A DNA stretch of 10,145 nt, taken from Caldithrix sp. GTDB taxonomy: Bacteria > KSB1 > UBA2214 > DYKH01. The stretch is taken from positions 1 through 10,145 of the forward strand of contig DYKH01000173.1 of NCBI GenBank assembly GCA_020722685.1. The letters run 5' to 3'. The position numbers and the translations under genes are program-made. Below, piece by piece: positions 5,001-10,145 of the stretch (positions are counted from its first letter, which is position 1; each line of letters opens with the position of its first letter). Below the pieces are notes generated by a model. It did not search any database and was not told where the DNA came from. It worked only from the letters and a program-made list of their open reading frames with translations.

Positions 5001-7925
5001 ATTCAAGCTATCTAAAATATCCTGGCGATGCTCGCCCTCTTGGAGACCCTGGGCATGCTTGAATATGTGGAGGACTCGACCGCTTGCCGGCGGCGGTTGC
5101 ACAAATTCGTTGGCTAAGCGAATGGACTGCTGGCTAAAGATCGACTGTTCAAAGCTGTCAAAACCGCCGCTAATGAACAAAAAGTTCTTTTTCCATGCCG
5201 CAGAGGGTGTGCTTTCATAGGTGATGATCTTGGCCACCGCCTGCCCAGCCTGAACGGTATTCTCCACCGGCAACCGGCCCACGTTCAGCTCAGGTACCAG
5301 ATCATTCGGGCCATCCAGGCAGACAAACCACAGATCGCTCACCGGATTACCGTAAGAAGGGACATAATCATATTTGACGGCCTCAGCCAAATGACGCTTG
5401 GGATCCCAGCTCGCATCACCGAAGAAAAGTAGGTATAGCGGAGCCGGGCGCTGCCAATTTTCATAAGCATATTGAACGAAATCACGAATAGCTTGCGGAT
5501 CAGTCAGTCCGGCGCTGAACTCGTCGTAAATGTCCTCAACCAATACGACCTGCGTTCGTAAGCCATTCGTCCGATGGCGGTAATCAGCCAGTTGCTGGGC
5601 ATAGTCTTGAAAAGCCGGATGGGTGATGACCAGATAATCGGCAGCATTGTCAGGACTGCGCAGATTGCTTGGTTTTTTGAGAATGGCTCTAGCCGGAGTT
5701 TTCAAACCGCGCGGCTCGAAACAAACATAGCGAGCGGACAGCGATAAGCTGTCAGCAAAGGTCACTGCAAAGGAATTGCCTCCGGCTGGGAAAAGAACGG
5801 TCTGCTTAACAATCGCTGCGCCTTGAGTGGAGGGCTTGAGCATCTCGACTACGGCAGATGACGCAGCTCCTTTGCGACCGATGAGCGCCCATGAATCACG
5901 GACGCCAATTTGCCGCGACAACGTGCTACCCAGACTTTGGAGAGCGAGGTGGGCAGCCTCCGTCATATGCGCGCTACCTTCGTCACGGACAGCAGCTAAA
6001 ACAATTGATCCATCAGCTAGGCCATTGACGTAGGCAGCCATGCTGTCAGCTTGCCCTACCTCGCCCCATGTGTCAAAATTACGTAAGTCAATAATGGCGC
6101 CTGTCTCTGAATTTAAGACAACTAGATTATGTCCACGGCCGCCAAAAAAGACGTACTGACCATTGATTTGAAAATAGGCATGGTTGCCGTCGCTAAAACC
6201 TGCCGATTCGACCTCGATATGCGCAATCCATTGTTTGCCGATTTTCTGCGGCTGAACAGCCCGTTGTTTCGCCAAGTCCCAAACAGTTATTGAGTCGCCG
6301 GCAAAGCCATTTACAAAAAGCTTGGCCGTGGAAGAAGAGTCCAAGGCGCCTATTTCCAGCCAGCCGTTGTCCGCGGTCGTGGAGCTTCGATAACGAGCCT
6401 CGATCCAATCCAGATAGAACTGGGTGCGCTCGGCATTAAGGTCGCCGACGGAGCGGATTTCCATTTGATTGCCGGCTTCCTTCACCATGCTTGGTGGCGC
6501 CGAGAACCCGACGATGCGGTCGTCCCGATCGTTGGCAAGGACGTCCTTAAGCACGTTGCCGTTGACGCTGAAGCGTACGTGGTGATCCGGATTGTTCGGA
6601 GACAAGGTGGTGCCGCGAATCCTTAACCGGAAGGCCACTGAATCTTGCGACCAAGACAATCCGGGCAGATCAAAAGGAATCGTGAAAGCGTCCCCTCGGT
6701 TAAAAGTATGCCAAATCCAGCCCTCGCCCGGCACCACATCGCTGCGATGGATGTCCAAATCGGAATCGCCGAAGTAGTAAGAAACATCCTGTTCCCAATG
6801 CAGAACATGGGGAAAAACGTCCAAGACAGTTTGCGCTGAAGAGGCTGATGGGGTGCTTTGGAATCGCTTGCCTTCCCCTTGGCCCCAGGTGAGCCAATAG
6901 ACATTGGTATCACAATAGGCCGAATAGTAACTTTTCTCCCCGGCCCTTCGCTCGGCAAAAAAGAGAACTTGATCGGCAGCATCAAATCGACCGTCCTCAG
7001 AGCCGGTGACTTGACACGGCTGCTCACCACCTTGATGCAGCAGGCTAATGGACGCCGGAGCGATTTCGCTCAAGCCAACTCCCGCATCCTGCATCTCCTG
7101 TCCGGAAACCGCATAGACTCCCTGCTCAACAACGAACAACTTGAGGTACTGCCGTGAAGGATCGTACCAATTTTCTGTCTGCTCCGTTCTCCTACTCGAG
7201 CTCCTGCTCATTCTCGTGCTCTTGCTCGTACTCGTACTCTTACCCCTAATCGTACTCGACTCAAATCTTACTTCCCCCCGCAAATACCGCAACCGCCGAA
7301 TACTCCCTCCCGCCGGAGAATACTGAATCGGATGGACCGCAATACGCAGCAAATGCTTTTCTCGGGCTACGGCCATCTCATGCGACAGAAATAGCTGCGG
7401 GGAAAAGGCTGAACTGCCATAAATTACTTGGTCTTCGTCGTAAAGGAGGCGAACATCATCTCGTGAGGTAATCTGCTGCAAAGGCGCAGGACAAATCCGC
7501 CCAACAGATTCAAAAGCAACCACCGAGTCGAGCAAATTAACCGTGTAGGATTGTTGAGGAGCCATTTCTAACAGCAGGGCATCGACGGGCAATTGCGGCT
7601 GTCCGGGATTCTGCACCAGCGGCAAGGAACCCATTTGCGGCAGCAGATAGTCCTTCCCGTCGATGGCCATTTGCTGCCAGACCAGTTCCGGCGCTGACCA
7701 TTCAAAGACGAGGTGACCGGCGGTTTTTTCCAGAATGCGAAAGCCCAACCCATTCAAATCAGCAGCAACGGAGAGTGCCGGAAAGCAAAGCGCAGGCATA
7801 ACAAGAATGATAAAAGCAAAGACTCTCTTTATTGAGGAGAAATGCCGAAGGCTGGAGGTTTGAAAACACAAGTGCCGGCGAAAAGAACTCAAACACCTTT
7901 GGTAATTTATCGGAGATAGGAACAT
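2094..7925 (-). CDS. Secreted gingipain/PorU-like C25 protease with two ILEI domains
   Basis: 1943-residue exported multidomain protein. Residues 1-55 form a long signal peptide (hydrophobic VFAFIILVMPALCFPAL, then SVAA before D56). Residues about 257-350 resemble the N-terminal region of the T9SS sortase PorU (LKLFVVEQGVYAVSGQEM; DGRFDAADQVLFFAE). An ILEI/FAM3-like domain lies at about 582-690. The C25 catalytic domain spans about 762-1115, with the candidate catalytic His986 in IGHAG and Cys1018 in SSMTCHTGRF; the 32-residue spacing agrees with gingipains. Then come CARDB (about 1121-1233), a fibronectin-like segment (about 1234-1330), a second ILEI domain (about 1386-1492), a second CARDB (about 1616-1731), a PorU-like Ig domain (about 1733-1845) and a T9SS/FlgD-like tail (about 1848-1943; YPNPF, GVYIYKV, ending KLIVMR). 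The likely role is a cysteine endopeptidase that is secreted and anchored through type IX secretion; no T9SS gene is in the window. The catalytic residues are intact, the substrate is unknown. The start at 7925 has no clear ribosome site, so a start slightly downstream is possible. Confidence 0.93.
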   Translation of the reverse strand: MFLSPINYQRCLSSFRRHLCFQTSSLRHFSSIKRVFAFIILVMPALCFPALSVAADLNGLGFRILEKTAGHLVFEWSAPELVWQQMAIDGKDYLLPQMGSLPLVQNPGQPQLPVDALLLEMAPQQSYTVNLLDSVVAFESVGRICPAPLQQITSRDDVRLLYDEDQVIYGSSAFSPQLFLSHEMAVAREKHLLRIAVHPIQYSPAGGSIRRLRYLRGEVRFESSTIRGKSTSTSKSTRMSRSSSRRTEQTENWYDPSRQYLKLFVVEQGVYAVSGQEMQDAGVGLSEIAPASISLLHQGGEQPCQVTGSEDGRFDAADQVLFFAERRAGEKSYYSAYCDTNVYWLTWGQGEGKRFQSTPSASSAQTVLDVFPHVLHWEQDVSYYFGDSDLDIHRSDVVPGEGWIWHTFNRGDAFTIPFDLPGLSWSQDSVAFRLRIRGTTLSPNNPDHHVRFSVNGNVLKDVLANDRDDRIVGFSAPPSMVKEAGNQMEIRSVGDLNAERTQFYLDWIEARYRSSTTADNGWLEIGALDSSSTAKLFVNGFAGDSITVWDLAKQRAVQPQKIGKQWIAHIEVESAGFSDGNHAYFQINGQYVFFGGRGHNLVVLNSETGAIIDLRNFDTWGEVGQADSMAAYVNGLADGSIVLAAVRDEGSAHMTEAAHLALQSLGSTLSRQIGVRDSWALIGRKGAASSAVVEMLKPSTQGAAIVKQTVLFPAGGNSFAVTFADSLSLSARYVCFEPRGLKTPARAILKKPSNLRSPDNAADYLVITHPAFQDYAQQLADYRHRTNGLRTQVVLVEDIYDEFSAGLTDPQAIRDFVQYAYENWQRPAPLYLLFFGDASWDPKRHLAEAVKYDYVPSYGNPVSDLWFVCLDGPNDLVPELNVGRLPVENTVQAGQAVAKIITYESTPSAAWKKNFLFISGGFDSFEQSIFSQQSIRLANEFVQPPPASGRVLHIFKHAQGLQEGEHRQDILDSLNAGVFWTNFIGHAGSRTWDLMFHNPDIDELANGPRYPFISSMTCHTGRFAEPDQTSFGEQFLLAPEKGAIAFWGTSGWGYSYEDYLFLRKLYPIVLQDTVRQVGEAISRAKIALWQAYGSSAQIRNLVMQYNLMGDPALTLALPVKPDPALSAADIALDPLLPSEADSAAEVTLRVQNFGLATTDSLEIALYANHQSLGRQQIGGVHLIKQLGLADSLEITWPLRNMAGSVELEAILDPNNRFDEADENNNRQTTLVTVLSSHIQLLAPVDNALVPHDQVILKIQNPQAQALQEQSCEFQLDTSRTFSSPLYQSSGPIPARPLVTTWKLPSLPAGITFYWRARNVTDLAETFAVHGQLTTNAENQYGWRQAGTEPNGNTTLQNVEWTPEGAQLSLRDLVILVQSQGLFNDTRYAVIQINSDLALPTGRGHNLVVMNPENGKIVQTGHFDIYADPAALDNLIAAIEAVPTGALVIDAIDDEGSGLNERAYQAFESLGSAYCRQIKFRDSWAIIGYKGAAIGSVLESYMPNGSGPAILRDTLTVRAASGTVLASLIGPTEKWHKLSWQADVPSNCDFSVSVLGQKKLTGSTDTLISRATNVSELSLLQIDAQKYPFISLMAHFSTRKKEFTPALKAWQVTHDPVPDLAIGHQVFSQSADTVLVGEPVRLQLQVHNIGQAPTDSVEICFEESDPVAGRKVFASQTLNHTIPIDSFLTVEQTWSSQGKTGLKQLYITVDPANRKAELSESDNNITTSVFVRADTSSPQIQVTFDGRTILYGDLVAARPSILARILDNSPVAITDTSAVHVLLDGERVSFANNLGILSLRPAVETDEARGLVYFTPTLKDGDHTLEILASDASGNRIYHRDDFRVISELRLLRVMNYPNPFYGPTDFTFELTQPAKVTVKVFTVAGRLIAVLDEGWLNAGFNAVHWSGRDHDGDDLANGVYIYKVLASTENEKAEEISKLIVMR
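3450..3770 (-). other. Second ILEI/FAM3-like domain (residues about 1386-1492)
   Basis: This segment carries GRGHNLVVMNPENG (1401-1414), AIDDEGS (1450-1456), FESLGS, and RDSWAIIGYKGA (1480-1491). These are the same blocks, in the same order and at similar spacing, as in the first copy and in animal FAM3C/ILEI (which has GKTG, DDGATKLNDEA, DLGS and FRDNWVFCGGKG in matching places, from memory). It lies between the fibronectin-like segment and the second CARDB, and each copy is followed by a beta-rich stretch. Confidence 0.85.
5856..6182 (-). other. First ILEI/FAM3-like domain (residues about 582-690)
   Basis: This segment carries GRGHNLVVLNSETG (596-609), the FDTW strand (617-620), AVRDEGS (645-651), LQSLGS, and RDSWALIGRKGA (676-687). 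It sits directly before the C25 catalytic domain, where PorU proteins known to me have only beta-sandwich sequence. The two copies in this protein share exact stretches (GRGHNLVV, RDSWA), which fits an old internal duplication. Confidence 0.88.
7186..7257 (-). repeat. In-frame hexanucleotide tract encoding a Ser-rich linker
   Basis: Twelve consecutive hexamers keep the same phase over 72 bp; on the minus strand most read GAG followed by three variable bases (GAGTAC three times, also GAGCAA, GAGCAC, GAGAAT, GAGCAG, GAGCTC, GAGTAG, GAGAAC; GATTAG and GGGTAA are diverged). In the C25 reading frame it becomes alternating Ser-Thr/Arg/Lys/Ser dipeptides at residues about 223-247 (for example STSTSKST, SRSSSRR). 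It separates the first beta-rich region from the PorU-like N-terminal region, so it probably encodes a flexible, basic linker. Confidence 0.85.
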
Positions 7926-8207
7926 AATGACGAACTTTCAGAACAACAAGATCTCAAAAACTTTTGGGTCTAATTGGGGAACGGTTCACAGGGTGCGCAA
8001 TCAGCACGCAAAGCCGCCAAGGCACATCATCTTATTCGTCCAATTCGCTTACTTTTCCAGAGATCCCGTCTCAAGTTTGCGCTGAAGCTAACCAATAACC
8101 ACGCATGCAGGCACTCGTCCTTTTTGCATGCTTGGCGTCTTGGCGAGAGGAATGCATCTTTTGCTGGCTGACAATTTGGGTAATTCAAGGGAAGAAAACA
8201 AGTCCAA
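7926..8207. other. Leader region of the C25 gene
   Basis: 282 bases between the end of the transferase gene and the start of the C25 gene; both genes point left. It should contain the C25 promoter, but I could not fix a convincing -35/-10 pair or a strong ribosome site before the ATG at 7925. Most of its centre is taken by the inverted repeat listed separately. No coding frame here looks real. Confidence 0.5.
8007..8145. repeat. Inverted repeat CGCMAAGMCGCCAAG
   Basis: CGCAAAGCCGCCAAG at 8007-8021 is matched in inverted orientation at 8131-8145 (whose reverse complement is CGCCAAGACGCCAAG): 13 of 15 positions agree, with 109 bases between the arms. GCATGC also occurs at 8103-8108 and 8126-8131, next to the right arm. 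The CGCAAAG/CGCCAAG wording resembles a dispersed intergenic repeat common in environmental genomes (from memory). It could fold in the C25 leader transcript if transcription starts to its right. Confidence 0.6.
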
Positions 8208-9200
8208 TTATGGTAGGCCCAGGTACGAGCTGAAAAGCCGTGCGTCGGTGTGAATACCCTGTGCCAGCAGAAATGCCATGATCCCTAATATCAAGCTCAT
8301 GCCGACCATAAACATGGCCGCGCCGGATTGGCTCAGGCCGAGGCGCACCAGCCTATGATGGATGTGCTCCCGATCCGCATGAAAAGGATGGATGCCGCGC
8401 CGCACGCGCCGGATGATGGCCAAAGACGTATCGGTAATGGGGATGCCCAGGAGCAGGAGCGGAACCATTAAAGCAATTTTCCCCGGTGCAATCGTCGCGG
8501 CGGACATAGTCATACAGCCCAAAACGAATCCCAGCGACAGGCTGCCGGAATCGCCCATAAAAATAGAAGCAGGATTGACGTTGTAGCGCAGAAAGCCGGC
8601 GACCGCTCCAGCCAAAAGTATGGATAACAGCACCACCAGTTGGTTTTGAAACAGCCCGCCGATCGCCAGCGAGACAATGGAAACGACGATGGCAATTCCG
8701 GAAGCAAGTCCATCCAAGCCGTCAACCATATTGATGGCGTTGGCTACGCCCACAATCCAGAGAATGGTTATCGGATAGGAGAGAAAACCCAGATGGATTT
8801 CCTGCGCCGCCGGCAATGCCAGCGTTTCCATGCGCCACCCGGACAAAGTGGCAAGGCCCGCCACGAGCAGCTCGATAACCAGCTTGAGATTACAATCCAA
8901 ATCCATCTTGTCGTCAAAAGTGCCCATCACGAACAAGATGGTCGTGCCGACTATCAAGCTCAACACTTTGCTGGAGTTTTGCAGAATAAGCTGGGCGTCC
9001 AAGAGATAAGCAATGCCCAGACCGAACAAGAAAGCAATAAAAATCGCTCCACCGCCCAACTTGGGTATGGCCCCCGAATGCACGGTCCGATGATTTGGAC
9101 GAGCAAAAATCTTAAAACGCAAAGCAATGGAGCGCACCAGAGGTGTCGCTATCAAGGCGACAATGAATGTAAATATGCAGTACCCCAATATTCGTGTCAT
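8208..9200 (-). CDS. WecA/TagO-type polyprenyl-phosphate sugar-1-phosphate transferase
   Basis: 330-residue integral inner-membrane enzyme of the MraY/WecA family, which transfers a sugar-1-phosphate (GlcNAc-1-P in WecA) from a UDP-sugar to undecaprenyl phosphate, the first lipid-linked step of O-antigen, teichoic acid or related glycan synthesis. About ten membrane segments are visible. Catalytic and binding motifs are intact: D96-D97 in TFDDKMDLD, NAINMVDGLDGL (154-165) with D160 and D163, FMGDSGS (214-220), and H279-I-H-H282 in REHIHHRL. The HIHH block is typical of the WecA/TagO branch and is absent from MraY, so peptidoglycan lipid I synthesis is unlikely. I chose the ATG at 9200: the protein then opens with the first membrane segment, and GAAGAGAA stands just upstream. 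The frame is open to an ATG at 9293, which would add 31 hydrophilic residues and lie only about 7 bases from the predicted transcription start. No other polysaccharide gene is in the window. The exact sugar is inference. Confidence 0.93.
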   Translation of the reverse strand: MTRILGYCIFTFIVALIATPLVRSIALRFKIFARPNHRTVHSGAIPKLGGGAIFIAFLFGLGIAYLLDAQLILQNSSKVLSLIVGTTILFVMGTFDDKMDLDCNLKLVIELLVAGLATLSGWRMETLALPAAQEIHLGFLSYPITILWIVGVANAINMVDGLDGLASGIAIVVSIVSLAIGGLFQNQLVVLLSILLAGAVAGFLRYNVNPASIFMGDSGSLSLGFVLGCMTMSAATIAPGKIALMVPLLLLGIPITDTSLAIIRRVRRGIHPFHADREHIHHRLVRLGLSQSGAAMFMVGMSLILGIMAFLLAQGIHTDARLFSSYLGLP

Positions 9201-9307
9201 CAAGTTCTCTTCTTTAATCCTTAGCATTTCTGGTAAGTTTTCCCCTTCAGCACCAAAAACTGTACCATTACGATTTAGTATCAGAATGCCCATTTTTTAG
9301 GCCCAAT

Positions 9308-9336
9308 AGTGTATCGGCAAGGCACTAAAATCTCAA
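9308..9336 (-). promoter_or_regulatory. Candidate sigma70-like promoter of the transferase gene
   Basis: On the minus strand TTGAGA (9331-9336; 5 of 6 to consensus) and TACACT (9308-9313; 4 of 6) are separated by exactly 17 bases (9314-9330). Transcription would begin near 9300 and give a leader of about 100 bases to the ATG at 9200. The match is by eye, and if the host uses a Bacteroidota-type primary sigma factor these hexamers may not apply. Confidence 0.4.
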
Positions 9337-9425
9337 GGAAAGACAATTTTGTTATTATGCGGTTAATTCTTCGATGAATTAATGCTTTGTAACAGTTGGA
9401 AGTTTTTGTTGCTTCCATGATTGTG

Positions 9426-9465
9426 ATGAAAGGCTGAGGCCTGAAGTCCAACGGTGGGAGTTCAC
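9426..9465. repeat. Dispersed repeat copy A (GAAAGGCT..GCCTGAA)
   Basis: 40-base unit that begins ATGAAAGGCT, contains GCCTGAA and ends GTTCAC. It aligns without gaps to copy B at 10098-10137 at about 30 of 40 positions (conserved ends, diverged middle). It lies 2 bases beyond the stop codon of the small envelope protein gene. The centre forms an AGGC/GCCT near-palindrome. Confidence 0.65.
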
Positions 9466-9467
9466 TA

Positions 9468-10031
9468 TTAAGGGAAACTCACCCCAGCCAAGATATAGGG
9501 GAAAACAAAAAGCGCTCCCATCTCCACTTCGAGGCGCACTTTTTTGGAAAGCCTAATTCCATGCCCTACAGCCGCGCCCGCCAAAGGTAGAGTGAAACGG
9601 TTCTCTTCGATGATGGAAACGCCTGTTATGCCGCCCAGAGAAATGTCAAAATAGAAGGAGGGGCCGATGCGCCACTCAGGGCCGAATTTGGCGTACAGGG
9701 CACCAAGATGCAAAAGGCCCACTTCCAAGAAAAGACTACAATGTAGCCCCCGAGTCTGCTCCCAGGTCGTCACTTTGGACGAACGCAAATTGACCGACGA
9801 GAAGGCATACCAGATTGAGTATGGATAATCGAATTTCGGGAGATAGATGGCGCCACCCATCAATCTCGGCCTTAGCTTCCAGTTGGAGCTATCGCTGGCC
9901 TTTGAAGGCGTTCCCGAAACGATTGCAGCATTCGGCCCGTTCGCCAGCCAACGACAAAAGCCCGGACGGTTTAGAAAAAAGAACACCCCAACAAGGATGC
10001 ACCAGACGCTCTTTTGCAATGCCTTTCGCAT
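9468..10031 (-). CDS. Small exported protein, probable outer-membrane beta-barrel
   Basis: 187 residues, no family recognised. A signal peptide is visible: MRKALQKS, then hydrophobic VWCILVGVFFFL, with possible cleavage near residues 26-30. The mature part has no long hydrophobic helix. It has alternating-pattern strands rich in Gly and aromatic residues (LMGGAIYLPKF; SIWYAFSSVNL; GLHCSLFLEVGLLHLGALYAKFGPEWRIGPSFYFDI; LPLAGAAVGHGIRL; VRLEVEMGALFVFPYILAGVSF), as expected for a small outer-membrane barrel of about eight strands. It ends in Phe-Pro and not the terminal Phe common in barrels. The start is well supported: GGGAGG (10041-10046) lies 9 bases before the ATG at 10031. An alternative is a periplasmic beta-sandwich. 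The function is unknown. It stands alone, with a related repeat on each side. Confidence 0.75.
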   Translation of the reverse strand: MRKALQKSVWCILVGVFFFLNRPGFCRWLANGPNAAIVSGTPSKASDSSNWKLRPRLMGGAIYLPKFDYPYSIWYAFSSVNLRSSKVTTWEQTRGLHCSLFLEVGLLHLGALYAKFGPEWRIGPSFYFDISLGGITGVSIIEENRFTLPLAGAAVGHGIRLSKKVRLEVEMGALFVFPYILAGVSFP

Positions 10032-10040
10032 TCTTTCCGA

Positions 10041-10046
10041 CCTCCC
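10041..10046 (-). promoter_or_regulatory. Strong Shine-Dalgarno for the small envelope protein
   Basis: GGGAGG on the minus strand, 9 bases before the ATG at 10031. It is the clearest ribosome binding site in the window and decides the start of this gene. Confidence 0.7.
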
Positions 10047-10097
10047 GTCATAGCTAATGAACCGCTGATTTCTTTAAGGAGTTCATCCTTTATTCTT

Positions 10098-10137
10098 ATG
10101 AAAGGCTAAAGCCTGAATTCGGGTGGATGGGGTTCAC
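10098..10137. repeat. Dispersed repeat copy B (GAAAGGCT..GCCTGAA)
   Basis: Second copy of the 40-base unit, in the same orientation as copy A. It contains AGGCTAAAGCCT (10103-10114; 5-bp arms AGGCT/AGCCT) and a second small stem GGGTG (10121-10125) with CACCC (10135-10139). The element probably continues past the window edge (CCCTTTAGG follows). It sits in the upstream region of the small envelope protein gene. Confidence 0.65.
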
Positions 10138-10145
10138 CCTTTAGG

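Noticed and set aside
4383..5015. Plus-strand open frame of 210 codons inside the C25 gene
   Set aside because: It lies opposite the C25 catalytic region, whose minus-strand frame has clear family motifs; the plus-strand translation has no recognisable domain and no ribosome site.
8640..9224. Plus-strand open frame of 194 codons opposite the transferase
   Set aside because: It overlaps an enzyme with intact catalytic motifs on the minus strand, and its translation is low in hydrophobic core residues and matches nothing known.
8208..9293. Longer version of the transferase starting at 9293
   Set aside because: The extra 31 residues are hydrophilic and unlike the family's N-terminus, and the start would be too close to the predicted transcription start.
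9390..9420. GGAAG...CTTCC hairpin as a terminator between the small envelope protein and transferase genes
   Set aside because: The stem is only 5 bp around a T-rich loop and has no following T tract on the minus strand.
1..10145. tRNA, rRNA, transposase or integrase genes
   Set aside because: I looked for tRNA-like arms, conserved rRNA stretches and transposase motifs on both strands and saw none I could support.

Overview
All four recognisable genes in this window lie on the minus strand. Reading in the direction of transcription (right to left), they are: a small exported, probably outer-membrane protein; a WecA/MraY-type polyprenyl-phosphate sugar-1-phosphate transferase; a 1943-residue secreted gingipain/PorU-like (peptidase C25) multidomain protein; and a DUF234-type AAA+ ATPase. 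The gaps between them (267, 282 and 415 bases) are wide and rich in repeats, so they look like separately expressed genes, not one operon.

The organism is most likely a Gram-negative, uncultured member of the FCB superphylum (for example a Calditrichota/KSB1- or Zixibacteria-like lineage). The reasons are the C25 protease with a type IX secretion (T9SS)-style 'YPNPF' C-terminal domain, the CARDB repeats, the predicted outer-membrane protein, and the several short repeat families between genes. This placement is inference from gene content, because there is no rRNA or ribosomal protein marker in the window.

Layout: 1-295 has no recognised gene. 296-1678 is the ATPase, preceded at 1691-1727 by a 37-bp near-perfect palindrome containing four ATACTC/GAGTAT half-sites. 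1742-2093 has no gene but holds two different repeat types. 2094-7925 is the C25 protein, with two ILEI/FAM3-type domains and an in-frame hexanucleotide repeat tract at 7186-7257. 7926-8207 is a leader with an inverted repeat. 8208-9200 is the sugar-phosphate transferase with a candidate sigma70-like promoter at 9308-9336. 9468-10031 is the small envelope protein, with a related 40-bp repeat on each side.

Functional links: three of the genes concern the cell envelope or surface (lipid-linked sugar synthesis, a secreted or surface protease, an outer-membrane protein). The ATPase belongs to a scattered accessory family and probably has no link to them. The observations I rate highest are the two ILEI domains in the C25 protein and the four-half-site palindrome immediately upstream of the ATPase gene. 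No complete new multi-gene system is evident.
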